Counted from the stretch's first letter, positions 49,718 through 58,728 are shown. The stretch: 64,000 bases of DNA from Marinihelvus sp036351115 (GCA_036351115.1 JAZBOL010000010.1:1-64000), one strand, 5' to 3'. Numbers and translations are program-made. The notes: generated by a model from the sequence alone, not told the origin.

Positions 49718-50938
49718 ATGTTTACGCCCGACCGCGCTTCCGGCCTGGCGCGCCTCGACGCGTTCCTCCCCCAGGCCGGGACGGCCTATGCCCGTCGCCG
49801 CAATACGGACCTGGGCCCGGGCGACAACGACCACGTTTCCCGCCTGTCGCCCTGGCTTCGGCATCGGCTCGTGCTGGAACAGGAGGTCCTGGGAGCGGTC
49901 CTCGACCGGCATGGCGCCGGCGACGCGGAGAAGTTCATCGACGAGGTGTTCTGGCGAAGCTACTTTCGTGGCTGGATGGCGCAGCACAGGGATGCCTGGG
50001 CGCTGTACCGGCAGGCCGTGACGGCGGGGCAGGAAGCCGCGGACGCCGACTCAGGCCTTGGCGAGCGGGTCGCCGACGCCGAAGCCGGGCGCAGCGGCAA
50101 CCCCGCCGTGGACCGCTGGGCACGGGAGCTCCGGGATACCGGTTATCTCCACAACCACGCCCGCATGTGGTTTGCGAGCCTCTGGATATTCACCCTGCGC
50201 CTGCCCTGGGCGCTCGGTGCGGATTTCTTCCTGCGCCATCTCCTGGACGGGGACCCCGCCTCCAACACCCTGAGCTGGCGTTGGGTGGCCGGGCTGCATA
50301 CCCGCGGCAAGACCTATCTGGCCCGGCGCGACAACATCCTGAAGTTCACCGAGGGCCGGATCGACCCCGGCGATGGCATCGCGACCCATGCCGAGCCGCT
50401 GGACGAGGCCCTTGCCCCGGAGCGGACGGGCATCGCCTGGCCGGCGCCGCCCGTGACGGGCAACCATCCAGCCTGGCTGGTGACCGAGGAAGATTGCCGG
50501 GGGGACGACTTGCTGCCGGCCTCGGCGGAGACGACAGCCCGCTTCGGCCTGCTCGCAACGTCGGCCCGTTCGCCGGGACCAGTCGCCCCGGCGGTCCGGG
50601 CCTTCGGCGAAGGCGCCGTCAGGGATGCGCTGGCGCGTTCGGGCGCTCCCGACGGCGCGTGCTTCGAGGGCAGCGACGCCGGGCTCGAGAGCCTCGTCGA
50701 AAACCTTTCCCGCGCCGGCATCGACACGATCCACACCGGCTGGGCGCCCTACGGTCCCGTGGCTGACGCGCTGGCGCAACTGACGCCGAAGCTGCGTGAG
50801 GCCGGCATGACCGTCCAGTTTCACGTCCGTGCGATGGACCGCGAGGCCTGGCCCTTCGCCGACCGCGGCTTTTTCAAGCTCAAGAAGAAGATACCCCGCG
50901 TGCTGGCTTCGCTCGACGCCGAGGCGCCCGATGCTTGA
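49718..50938 (+). CDS. Photolyase/cryptochrome-like FAD-binding protein
   Basis: The 406-residue protein begins with the FAD domain of the photolyase family: SRLSPWLRHRLVLEQEVL, DEVFWRSYFRGWM, the NPAVDRWARELRDTGYLHNHARM helix and ASNTLSWRWVAGLHTRG are all present. The N-terminal antenna domain is missing. Residues about 300-406 look like an alpha/beta domain (GIDTIHTGWAPYGPVADAL, MTVQFHVRAMDREAWPFADRGFFKLKKKIP) that may be a permuted counterpart. GGAGG precedes the ATG at 49718. Repair or light-sensing activity is untested. It overlaps the ABC ATPase gene by 8 bp. Confidence 0.82.
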   Translation: MFTPDRASGLARLDAFLPQAGTAYARRRNTDLGPGDNDHVSRLSPWLRHRLVLEQEVLGAVLDRHGAGDAEKFIDEVFWRSYFRGWMAQHRDAWALYRQAVTAGQEAADADSGLGERVADAEAGRSGNPAVDRWARELRDTGYLHNHARMWFASLWIFTLRLPWALGADFFLRHLLDGDPASNTLSWRWVAGLHTRGKTYLARRDNILKFTEGRIDPGDGIATHAEPLDEALAPERTGIAWPAPPVTGNHPAWLVTEEDCRGDDLLPASAETTARFGLLATSARSPGPVAPAVRAFGEGAVRDALARSGAPDGACFEGSDAGLESLVENLSRAGIDTIHTGWAPYGPVADALAQLTPKLREAGMTVQFHVRAMDREAWPFADRGFFKLKKKIPRVLASLDAEAPDA

Positions 50939-51644
50939 GCTGCGGGGCGTCAGCAAGCGCTACCACGACGGGGAGTCCGAGCTGCGGGTGCTGGAGGCCG
51001 TGGACCTCCAACTTGCTGCGGGAGAAAGCCTGGCGCTCCTCGGCGCGAGTGGCTGCGGCAAGAGCACCCTGCTGCAGATCGCGGCCGGTCTCGAAGCGCC
51101 GGACACGGGAAGCGTGCGACTCCTCGGTCTTGAACTCGTGGGCGCCAGCGAGCCGGAACTGGCGGAACTCCGCCGCACCCGCCTGGGCTTCGTCTTCCAG
51201 GCCTTCAACCTGCTGCCCGGCATGGACGTCCGTGCCAACGTGCTTTTCCAGCGTCGGCTCAACGCCCTGCCGGATGAGGACGCCTGGGTTCGTGAACTGG
51301 TCGAAGGGCTCGAGCTGGAACCGCTGCTCGACCGGCCCGTGGAAGTCCTTTCCGGCGGTCAGCAGCAGCGCGTCGCCATCGCCCGGGCCCTCGCGCATCG
51401 CCCGCGTGTCGTGTTCGCCGATGAACCGACGGGAAACCTCCACGATAGCCTCAGTCACCGGGTCATGGCCCTGTTGGTGCGCTTGGTGGAGGAGGCCGGT
51501 TCTGCGCTCCTGCTGGTGACGCACAGCCGGGAAATGGCGCGCTACGCCCAGCGAGCGTTGCGCCTGGAGGACGGGCGTCTGGCCGCTGTGTCGCCGGATG
51601 CAACGCCCGAAATGAACGATGGCGCCAGGGATGAGGCCTCGTGA
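50931..51644 (+). CDS. ABC exporter ATPase (LolD/MacB type)
   Basis: A 237-residue ATP-binding subunit with Walker A GASGCGKST, signature LSGGQQQR, Walker B VVFADEPTGN and the His switch LLVTH. It belongs to the LolD/MacB/FtsE group that powers mechanotransmission permeases. Its stop overlaps the GTG start of the permease gene. Together with the permease and the AttH-like protein it forms an AttEFGH-type cassette. Confidence 0.92.
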   Translation: MLELRGVSKRYHDGESELRVLEAVDLQLAAGESLALLGASGCGKSTLLQIAAGLEAPDTGSVRLLGLELVGASEPELAELRRTRLGFVFQAFNLLPGMDVRANVLFQRRLNALPDEDAWVRELVEGLELEPLLDRPVEVLSGGQQQRVAIARALAHRPRVVFADEPTGNLHDSLSHRVMALLVRLVEEAGSALLLVTHSREMARYAQRALRLEDGRLAAVSPDATPEMNDGARDEAS

Positions 51645-54211
51645 GCTTCCTGCTCGGCTGCCTGCTGAGCCACTACCGCCGTCACCCGGTGCAGGCGGTC
51701 TTCCTCCTCGTGGGCGTCATCATGGCCAACGTGCTGCTGGTCGGCACCCAGGTGATCAACGCCCAGGCGCGGGCGAGCTATGCCGAGGGTGAGCGGTTTC
51801 TCGGTGCGGGCCCCCTGGGCCGCATTCGGCCCGCCGACAATCGACCGCTCCTCGATGAGCGGCAGTACATCGCGCTGCGCCGAGCCGGCTTCCACGAGCT
51901 GGCGCCCATGCTGAGACAGGTTGTCGTACTGGAGAACGGCACGACCGCGGAACTGGTCGGCATCGATGGGCTCGCCATGCCGCGGCAGGCAGGGCAGGGC
52001 GCCCAGCGCATCGCCGCGGAGGGAAACGGGTCCTTCGCCGAGGTTGCGGGGGAGGACCCGGCGCCCGCCGGGGGCGGCGACTACGCGTCCTTTTCCCTGC
52101 CGCCCTACGAACTGTGGGCCGCACCCACACGGCTTCGTCAGCTGGGACTTTCCGCCGGTGAGCAGGCCGTCACCACCGGCGGGCGGAAGCTCCCCCCCGC
52201 CTTCGCAACGCCCGGCCAGTCGCTCGGGCATCGACTGCTCCTGGACGTGGGGGCGCTCCAGGAACTCGCGGACCTGCGCGGCTCCCTGTCCGCGCTGCTG
52301 GTTTTCGATATCACCCCGGAACGGCTGGATGCCCTCGTCGCGGCCCTGCCGCCGACGCTGCGCTGGGTACCGGAGTCGGATCAGCCGGATCCGGTGGCGC
52401 TGACCCGGAGCTTTCATCTCAACCTGGCCGCCATGGGGTTGCTGTCCTTCGTCGTTGGGGTGTTTCTGGTCTACAACGCCCTCGCGTTTTCCTACACGGA
52501 CCGGCGTGTGCTGCTCCGCCGCCTGCGCCTCGCCGGGGTGGAGCGCCGGCGTCTGGCCCGGGCCCTGCTCTTCGAGCTCGCCGTGTTCCTCCTGCTGGGT
52601 GCCCTGATCGGCGCCTGGCTGGGCACGCTGCTGGCCGCCTGGTTGCTGCCGGGCGTCGGGCAGACCCTGGCGCAGCTCTACGGCGTATACATCCAGTACC
52701 CGGATGGCCTCGCGCCCGGGGGTCTGTGGCCACCGTTGGCGTTGACGCTGGTCGCTGGCGTGTTGTGCGCCGCGTTTCCCCTGCGCGAGGCCCTGTCGGC
52801 ACCGCTGCTGGACCGTGGCGCCAGCGGCTGGGACCTCGGCCGCACTGCGCACCGCGATCGGCGCATGGCCCTGCTCGGTGGGGCATTGCTGGTGCTTGCG
52901 GCCGCCCTCGCTCGCTGGGCGCCGTCCGTGCTGCCGGCCCTGGCCGGTATGGCCTGCCTGTTGCTCGGCGCGGCGTTGCTGCTGCCCTGGGTGCTTCGCG
53001 GCCTGCTGAACGCATTGCAGCGATTGCTGCCGGAACGTCACGCGGCGCTGTCCTGGCTTGTGGCGGACAGTCGCTGGCTGCTGGGTCCGGCCTCCCTGGC
53101 GCTCATGGCCATGACCCTCGCGCTGGTGGCGAACAACGGGCTCAATACCATGGTCGGCAGCTTTCGCACGGCCACGGATCAATGGCTCGCGCAGCGGCTC
53201 ACGGCGGAGCTCTATCTCCGCGAGAGCCAGGACACGGCCGAGTTGCAGCAATGGCTCGACGAGCAAGCCCCGGGCGCCCGGGTCGCCGAGCGCCACCGGG
53301 CCACGCTGCAGCGGCAGGCGCCCGCCGGTGGTCCCGTGACCGTCGAGGTCGTGGACCTGCCACTCGTGGGCGATTTCATGAACAGCATCGATCTTCTGCA
53401 GGGTGCGCCGGACGCCATGATGACGTTCGCGGACGGGCGGGGCGTGTTGATCAGCGAGCGCGCCATGCGCCTCGACGGCTGGGCCCTGGGCGACGCGGTG
53501 ACGCTTTGCGAACGACGCGGGGCGCTGCCGGTCGTGGGGGTGTTTCACGACTACGGCAACCCGCTGTCACAGTGGATGGTGGCGCCGGCGCTGCACCGCG
53601 ACTGCTGGCCTGGGCGGGAACCGAGCGGACAGGCCATCCACGGAATCAGCGACGGGCCCGATGGCGACGCGACCGCCATGACCGACTCCATCGACTGGCC
53701 CGGGGTGGCGCTGGCCCTGACCGAGGCGTTCGATCTCGAAGACGGCGACGTCGTTGACCAGCGCGAACTTCGCCGGATCGCCCTCGGTGTGTTCGACCGG
53801 ACCTTTTCCGTGACCCGCGCGCTGAATCTGCTGACCCTGATCGTGGCCGGTGTCGGGATCTTCTGCGCCGTGAGCGCCATTCACCACCATCGCGTGGGTC
53901 AGCAGGCGCTGCTCGCCAGCCTGGGCCTGAGTCGGCGCGCCCGGGGCGCCCTGTTACTGCTCCAGTGGGGGTTGCTGGGCGCCCTGTCCATGGCGCTGGT
54001 CTGGCCTTTCGGCGCCCTGCTGGCGGGCTATCTCGCCGGCGTCGTCACACCGGCGGCGTTCGGGTGGAGTTTCCCGCTGGTCGTACAGGCGGGTCCCTTC
54101 CTGTCGCTGGCGGGCGTCGCGGTGCTTTGTCTGATATTGGCCGTGGCCCTGCCGTCCTTCAAACTGCTCAGCGCCCGCCCGGGTGACCTCCTTCGATGGC
54201 AATCCGTATGA
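51641..54211 (+). CDS. FtsX-family ABC permease
   Basis: The 856-residue inner-membrane protein has about ten helices in two FtsX modules (helices near residues 15-35, 255-410, 415-500 and 725-850) separated by large periplasmic loops. This size and layout match the fused permeases of AttFG-type cassettes. It would work with the ATPase encoded just before it to move a lipid or lipoprotein substrate at the inner membrane. The start is GTG, in the GTGA overlap. Confidence 0.87.
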   Translation: MSFLLGCLLSHYRRHPVQAVFLLVGVIMANVLLVGTQVINAQARASYAEGERFLGAGPLGRIRPADNRPLLDERQYIALRRAGFHELAPMLRQVVVLENGTTAELVGIDGLAMPRQAGQGAQRIAAEGNGSFAEVAGEDPAPAGGGDYASFSLPPYELWAAPTRLRQLGLSAGEQAVTTGGRKLPPAFATPGQSLGHRLLLDVGALQELADLRGSLSALLVFDITPERLDALVAALPPTLRWVPESDQPDPVALTRSFHLNLAAMGLLSFVVGVFLVYNALAFSYTDRRVLLRRLRLAGVERRRLARALLFELAVFLLLGALIGAWLGTLLAAWLLPGVGQTLAQLYGVYIQYPDGLAPGGLWPPLALTLVAGVLCAAFPLREALSAPLLDRGASGWDLGRTAHRDRRMALLGGALLVLAAALARWAPSVLPALAGMACLLLGAALLLPWVLRGLLNALQRLLPERHAALSWLVADSRWLLGPASLALMAMTLALVANNGLNTMVGSFRTATDQWLAQRLTAELYLRESQDTAELQQWLDEQAPGARVAERHRATLQRQAPAGGPVTVEVVDLPLVGDFMNSIDLLQGAPDAMMTFADGRGVLISERAMRLDGWALGDAVTLCERRGALPVVGVFHDYGNPLSQWMVAPALHRDCWPGREPSGQAIHGISDGPDGDATAMTDSIDWPGVALALTEAFDLEDGDVVDQRELRRIALGVFDRTFSVTRALNLLTLIVAGVGIFCAVSAIHHHRVGQQALLASLGLSRRARGALLLLQWGLLGALSMALVWPFGALLAGYLAGVVTPAAFGWSFPLVVQAGPFLSLAGVAVLCLILAVALPSFKLLSARPGDLLRWQSV

Positions 54212-55410
54212 GTCTCTCGGAACCGTGTCGATGGTCTCCGCCCCGCTGGCCGCGACCCGGTGGTGCCCTGGCTGCCGGGGTGCTCACCCTTGCACTGGCA
54301 GCCTGCAGCGACCCCGCAGCGGAAACCGGCAACGACTTCGCGGTGCTGGCCCAGGCGAACGACGCCTATACCCAGGCACGACCGGGCGAAGCGCTGGCCT
54401 TTCCCCGGGACCACGGGGCGCATCCCGATTACCGCATCGAGTGGTGGTACCTGACCGCGAACCTCGAAGACGACATGGGCCGCCCCTGGGGTCTGCAGTG
54501 GACCCTGTTTCGCACGGCGATGGTGCCACCGGGGGACACGGTGGTTGCTAACGGCGGGGTCGCCGCGACCGACGGCGCCGTGAATCCCTGGCAGAACGGG
54601 CAGGTGTACATGGCGCATTTCGCGGTTTCCGCTCCACGGGAGCATCGGGCCTTCCAGCGTTACGCCCGGGGGGGCGATCACGGTGGTCTGAGACAGGCCG
54701 GCGTCGATGCCAGCCCGTTTGCCGCCTGGCTGGACGACTGGCGCCTGGAAAGCCTCGGAGAAACCTGGGTGCCGCTTCGGGTCCGTGCAGCGCAGGGCAG
54801 CGTCGCCGTGGACCTGCGTCTCGACAGCGACCGGGAACTCGTACGCCAGGGCGAGGCGGGATTCTCCCAGAAGCACCCCGGGGGTGGCGGATCCTGGTAC
54901 TACAGCCACCCCTGGCTGCAGGCTGACGGGACCGTGACCTTCGATGGCGAGACCGTGGCCGTTCGCGGGCAGGCCTGGCTCGACCGGGAATGGAGCAGCC
55001 AGTTTTTGCAGCCGGATCAACAGGGATGGGACTGGTTTGCCCTGCACCTGGACAACGGCGACAAGCTTATGGCTTTCCAGCTGCGGAGCGCGCAGGAAGG
55101 CGGGGCGGCCTCCTACGGACACGCCGTGCTGCTGACACCGGACGGGCGCCGGAAAACCGCGGCCCCCGGAGAGGTGTCGTTCAAACCGCTCCGCCGGGCC
55201 ATGGTCGCGGGACGGGAGGTGCCCATGGCCTGGGCGCTCAGCTGGCCCGGCGCGGGGGTCGACCTTGAGGTGGAGGCGGGGCTGGATGAACAGTGGATGG
55301 ACGTGGATTTTCCGTACTGGGAAGGTCGCGTCGAGGTGCGTGAACCGGCTGGGCGGCGTGTGGGCGTCGGCTATCTCGAGATGACGGGCTACGGCCCACC
55401 CGGATCTTAG
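54208..55410 (+). CDS. attH: AttH/CrtC-like lipocalin-domain lipoprotein
   Basis: The 400-residue protein has a lipobox (LTLALAAC, Cys near 34) and the AttH/carotenoid-1,2-hydratase fold of two lipocalin-like barrels: PRDHGAHPDYRIEWWYLTANL, KHPGGGGSWYYSHPWLQ and WLDREWSSQFLQPDQQGWDWFALHL are the diagnostic blocks. It is co-expressed with the ABC ATPase and permease, so a role as the extracytoplasmic acceptor or carrier of the exported substrate is likely. The ATG at 54208 forms ATGA with the permease stop; another ATG lies 12 bases upstream. Confidence 0.85.
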   Translation: MSLSEPCRWSPPRWPRPGGALAAGVLTLALAACSDPAAETGNDFAVLAQANDAYTQARPGEALAFPRDHGAHPDYRIEWWYLTANLEDDMGRPWGLQWTLFRTAMVPPGDTVVANGGVAATDGAVNPWQNGQVYMAHFAVSAPREHRAFQRYARGGDHGGLRQAGVDASPFAAWLDDWRLESLGETWVPLRVRAAQGSVAVDLRLDSDRELVRQGEAGFSQKHPGGGGSWYYSHPWLQADGTVTFDGETVAVRGQAWLDREWSSQFLQPDQQGWDWFALHLDNGDKLMAFQLRSAQEGGAASYGHAVLLTPDGRRKTAAPGEVSFKPLRRAMVAGREVPMAWALSWPGAGVDLEVEAGLDEQWMDVDFPYWEGRVEVREPAGRRVGVGYLEMTGYGPPGS

Positions 55411-55440
55411 TGGGCGCCGCGAAAATTTTTTCCCAGCGCT

Positions 55441-55473
55441 GCATCCAAACGGCTGGCCGGGACGAAGTCATGA
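55441..55473 (+). promoter_or_regulatory. Candidate ECF-sigma promoter before the fasciclin gene
   Basis: GCATCCAAAC (55441-55450) and GTCATGA (55467-55473) are separated by 16 bp, the usual spacing for ECF-type -35 and -10 elements. It lies about 115 bp before the fasciclin start codon. The adjacent sigma/anti-sigma pair makes autoregulation through this site a reasonable guess. Confidence 0.4.
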
Positions 55474-55588
55474 ACAAGCGGGCATGACGGCCCGCACCGA
55501 GCCAGACCCGGTCCCCAGGACCGGCGCTCGTCCCTGAAACCCATGACCCCGGCCATCGAAAGCGGGGTTGAAACCACTGGAGTCATCG

Positions 55589-56443
55589 ATGAAACGCTTC
55601 GCACCCCGAATCACCGGCACCGCCCAGCGCCTCTGGGTCCTGTCCCTGGTTTCCCTGGCCCTGCTCGGCGGCACCACCGCCCAGGCGGGACATCACCAGG
55701 AACACGGCGCCTCCATGAACACCGCCGGGCAAACGGCCGGCAACATTGTCGAGACCGCGGCAGCCGCCGGGCAGTTCGAAACCCTGATCGCCGCGGCCAG
55801 GGCCGCCGGCCTGGCCGGTGCGCTGACCGGCGAGGGCCCCCTGACCGTCTTCGCACCCACGGACGAGGCCTTCGACGCGCTGCCCGCGGGCACGGTGGAA
55901 ACCCTGCTGAAACCCGAGAACAGGGACCAGCTCGCGCGCATCCTCCAGTACCACGTGCTGTCCGGCCGTGTCGGCAGCGACCAGCTCGCCGATGGCGTCA
56001 GCGTCGACACGCTGGCCGGTGAGAAGGCCCGCATCACGGCGACGGAAGGCGGCTTCGCCATCGAGGGTGCGCGGATCACCGCCACGGACATCGACGCGTC
56101 CAACGGCGTGGTGCACGTCATCGACCGGGTCATTTTGCCGCCGGAACGCGCGGCGAAAGTTTCGCGCGTGTCGCCCGACGAGCTCATCAGCATGGCCATC
56201 AACCAGGGTGCGCCGCAGTTCAACCACGGCAACCACGAGGCCACCCTGGCCCTGTACATGGTGACGGCCCAGGCGCTCATGAGCTTTGCCGGGCTGGAGC
56301 CGTCTCAGGAGCAGCGCCTGGCGCGGGGCATCATGAACGCCCGCGCTGCCGGTTCTCCCGGCCGCGGCGCCTGGGAACTGCGTTACGCCCTGGACGACGT
56401 GAGCGCCTCCCTCGGGGAGGAGCGCCGGGTCGCCAGCCGTTGA
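55589..56443 (+). CDS. Exported fasciclin (FAS1) domain protein
   Basis: The 284-residue protein has a signal peptide (cleavage near TTAQAG), a FAS1 domain (about 45-185) with TVFAPTDEAF and NGVVHVIDRVILPP, and a C-terminal region of about 95 residues (PDELISMAINQGAPQFNHGNHEATLALY) without known domain. FAS1 proteins mediate adhesion and are frequent targets of SigK/RskA-type ECF systems. It is followed by a hairpin and the sigma gene. The ATG at 55589 is chosen as it begins the signal peptide directly. Confidence 0.88.
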   Translation: MKRFAPRITGTAQRLWVLSLVSLALLGGTTAQAGHHQEHGASMNTAGQTAGNIVETAAAAGQFETLIAAARAAGLAGALTGEGPLTVFAPTDEAFDALPAGTVETLLKPENRDQLARILQYHVLSGRVGSDQLADGVSVDTLAGEKARITATEGGFAIEGARITATDIDASNGVVHVIDRVILPPERAAKVSRVSPDELISMAINQGAPQFNHGNHEATLALYMVTAQALMSFAGLEPSQEQRLARGIMNARAAGSPGRGAWELRYALDDVSASLGEERRVASR

Positions 56444-56463
56444 AGCCTGCGCTTCCTGCGAAG

Positions 56464-56495
56464 CGAACCGGCGGCCCATGGGGGTCGCCGGTTCG
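56464..56495 (+). terminator. Hairpin between fasciclin and sigma genes
   Basis: CGAACCGGCG (56464-56473) pairs perfectly with CGCCGGTTCG (56486-56495) around a 12-nt loop. No T-run follows, so it may attenuate or stabilise the mRNA rather than fully terminate. Confidence 0.6.
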
Positions 56496-56512
56496 GCGTT
56501 CATCGAAATAAC

Positions 56513-57076
56513 ATGACCGAATCACTCAGCCTGCTCCAGCGTATCGCCCGGGGGGACCGCGCGGCCGCCTCGGAATGCATCGCGACCTACAGTGGCCTGG
56601 TGTGGTCCCTGGCGCGCCAACGTCTGAACAATGACGCGGACGCGGAGGAGGCGGTGCAGGAAATCTTCATGCAGCTCTGGTAACAGGCCGGACGCTTCAA
56701 TCCGTCCCGGGGGGAAGAGGTGACCTTCGTGTCGCTCCTGGCCCGAAGGCGCCTGGTCGACCGGCTGCGCAAACAGGGCAGAAGACCGGAGACCACCTCG
56801 CTGGACCAGGCGGAGCCGCACCTGGGCGACGACGGGCAGGCCCTCCTCGAACGTTCAGCGGACGTGCGCCGGGTTCGGGCGGTCCTCGAAACCCTGGAAC
56901 CCAGACAACGAGAAATCATTCACCTTTCCTCCTGGCTGGGCCTGTCCCACGGGGCCATCGCCGAACGCACCGGCATGCCCCTGGGCACGGTGAAAAGCCA
57001 CCTCCGCCGGGGGTTGATGAAAGTGCGCGAACAGCTGGGTGAGGCCCCGGCTGCCGCGGACGGGACAACACCATGA
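56513..57076 (+). pseudogene. ECF sigma factor gene with in-frame stop codon
   Basis: Read from the ATG at 56513, the frame encodes a 187-codon ECF sigma factor of normal length, but codon 57 (56681-56683) is TAA. Before it lies the sigma-2 start (LLQRIARGDRAAASECIATY, EEAVQEIFMQLW); after it QAGRFNPSRGEEVTFVSLLARRRLVDRL continues sigma-2, and LEPRQREIIHLSSWLGLSHGAIAERTGMPLGTVKSH gives a complete sigma-4. A single C-to-T change of CAA (Gln) would explain it. Restart at an internal GTG (56720) would lack most of sigma-2. It overlaps the anti-sigma gene by ATGA. Either a recent inactivation, a sequencing error or readthrough. Confidence 0.88.
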
Positions 57077-58011
57077 AGAAAACGGACACCGAAACACTGC
57101 TCGACCTGATGATCACCCGTGCGCTCCACGGCCTGGACGACATGGAGCAGGACCAGCTGGATCAGGCCCTGCTGAGCGTCGATTCCGACCAGGTGGAGCA
57201 CCTCGAGCGTGAGCTCGAAGCCGCCCTGGCGCTTGCCGGCAGCGCCAGCGCACTGGAGCGCTCCGAGCGGCATCGCGAACGGTTCGACGCAGTCGGCGCG
57301 TCACCGTCCGCTGCACTCATCGAGGCCCTGGAAGCCGATGCGGATCGGTTCTTTGGCGCCACCCGCGCGACTTCCGAGGATCGCGCTACCGGCTCGTCCA
57401 CCGCCGGTGGGGGTTCCTCTGCCGCGGCTTCCCTGGGCGGGGGGCGCGCCCTGGCCAGGGACCCGGCGCGTAGCGGCCGCAGCCTGGACGCAACGCCGGC
57501 AGTAACGGCACGCTCCGCGCCGGGCGCCTTCGCCTGGACAGGCTGGGCGGTGGCGGCGCTCCTGCTCGTGACCGTCTGGGTGGGGCGTCCCGGCACCTTC
57601 CCGGAGTCGGGCCCGGCGCCCGGCGTGGTCGAGGCGCGGACAGCGCTCCTGGGGCTGGACGGGACGGTGCAGACGCCCTGGGGTGATTCGTCCTGGGCGG
57701 AGTTCGCGGAGGTGCAGGGTGACGTCGTGTGGAACGACGAACGGCAAGAGGGCTACCTGCGCCTCACCAACATGCCCGCGAACGATCCGACGCAGGCCCA
57801 GTATCAGCTGTGGATCGTGGATCCGGGCCGGGACGAAGAACCCGTGGACGGTGGTGTCTTCGACGTCCCGCCCGGACTGCGCGAGGTCCTCGTGCCCATT
57901 CGGGCCAAGCTGTCCGTGCGTTCCCCGGCCGCGTTCGCGATCACCCGGGAGCAACCCGGGGGCGTGGTGGTTTCCGAGGGGCCGTTGCTCATGGTGGCGA
58001 GCCGTGGATGA
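57073..58011 (+). CDS. RskA-type anti-sigma factor
   Basis: The 312-residue protein has an N-terminal cytoplasmic helical region that would bind the sigma factor (LLDLMITRALHGLDDMEQDQLD), a low-complexity linker, one membrane helix (near residues 155-175, WTGWAVAALLLVTVWVG) and a periplasmic RskA C-terminal domain (YLRLTNMPANDPTQAQYQLWIVD to REQPGGVVVSEGP). It would hold its sigma factor until a periplasmic signal triggers release. With the sigma gene broken, it may have no target. Confidence 0.87.
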   Translation: MKKTDTETLLDLMITRALHGLDDMEQDQLDQALLSVDSDQVEHLERELEAALALAGSASALERSERHRERFDAVGASPSAALIEALEADADRFFGATRATSEDRATGSSTAGGGSSAAASLGGGRALARDPARSGRSLDATPAVTARSAPGAFAWTGWAVAALLLVTVWVGRPGTFPESGPAPGVVEARTALLGLDGTVQTPWGDSSWAEFAEVQGDVVWNDERQEGYLRLTNMPANDPTQAQYQLWIVDPGRDEEPVDGGVFDVPPGLREVLVPIRAKLSVRSPAAFAITREQPGGVVVSEGPLLMVASRG

Positions 58012-58113
58012 AGTTTTTGCCTTTCCGACCGGGTTGACGGGGATTTCACCGCTCCGCCCGGAAGATGCGGCTCCGATCGTCAAGATTCTCAGCCCCAACC
58101 GGAGCCCGATCCC

Positions 58114-58653
58114 ATGAAAAGCCTCCTCGCCGTCCTGCTGCTGCTCGCCAGCGCCAACGTGTTCGCCTGTGACAGCACACTGCTCGACCAGGACTTCCGC
58201 AAGCTCGCCTCCGAAGACTCCGTGAACCTGTGCGAGGCCTATGAAGGCAAGGTGGTCCTGGTGGTCAACACGGCCTCCAAGTGCGGAAACACGCCGCAGT
58301 ACGACGGCCTGGAACAGCTGTACAGTGAGTATGGCGAACGGGGCCTGGTGGTCACCGGCTTTCCCTCGAACGACTTCATGGGACAGGAGCCCGGCACGGA
58401 GGAGCAGATCGAGGAATTCTGCCGACTGACCTACGGCGTGCAGTTCCCCATGTTCGAAAAGACCACGGTGAAGGGGAAGGAAGCACACCCGTTCTTCGTT
58501 TCCCTGGCGGAAGCCTCCGGGACCTACCCGACCTGGAACTTCCACAAGTTCCTGATCGGCCGGGACGGCCAGCTGATCTCCGAGTTCAGCCCGCGCACCA
58601 AGCCTTACGACAAGGATGTGGTGGCAGCCATCGAGTCGGCGCTCGCCAACTGA
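58114..58653 (+). CDS. Exported glutathione peroxidase-like protein
   Basis: The 179-residue peroxidase has a signal peptide (cleavage near NVFA) and the GPx fold. The peroxidatic Cys is C57 in ASKCGNTPQY. The Gln of FPSNDFMGQEPG and the Trp-Asn of WNFHKFLI complete the active site. Exported members use thioredoxin-like reductants rather than glutathione. It follows the anti-sigma gene by 102 bp and may belong to the same envelope-stress response. Confidence 0.9.
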   Translation: MKSLLAVLLLLASANVFACDSTLLDQDFRKLASEDSVNLCEAYEGKVVLVVNTASKCGNTPQYDGLEQLYSEYGERGLVVTGFPSNDFMGQEPGTEEQIEEFCRLTYGVQFPMFEKTTVKGKEAHPFFVSLAEASGTYPTWNFHKFLIGRDGQLISEFSPRTKPYDKDVVAAIESALAN

Positions 58654-58690
58654 TCGCCACGTTCGCGAAGACCGGATACGAGTCCACGAC

Positions 58691-58721
58691 AAACGGGCGC
58701 CCCAGGGCGCCCGTTTGCGTT
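58691..58721 (+). terminator. Rho-independent terminator after the peroxidase
   Basis: AAACGGGCGCC (58691-58701) pairs with GGCGCCCGTTT (58706-58716) around a 4-nt loop. It is followed by GCGTTT. It lies directly before the nei start codon. Confidence 0.85.
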
Positions 58722-58728
58722 TAATTCC

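Noticed and set aside
51542..53548. 668-codon minus-strand open frame over the ABC permease
   Set aside because: Antisense shadow of the permease; low complexity, no start context and no family resemblance.
56720..57076. Independent 118-residue sigma-4 protein starting at GTG
   Set aside because: The upstream sequence in the same frame encodes the missing sigma-2 region, so this is the downstream part of an interrupted gene, not a separate gene.
57301..58692. 463-codon minus-strand open frame across the anti-sigma and peroxidase genes
   Set aside because: It crosses two supported genes and their intergenic gap, and shows no domain.
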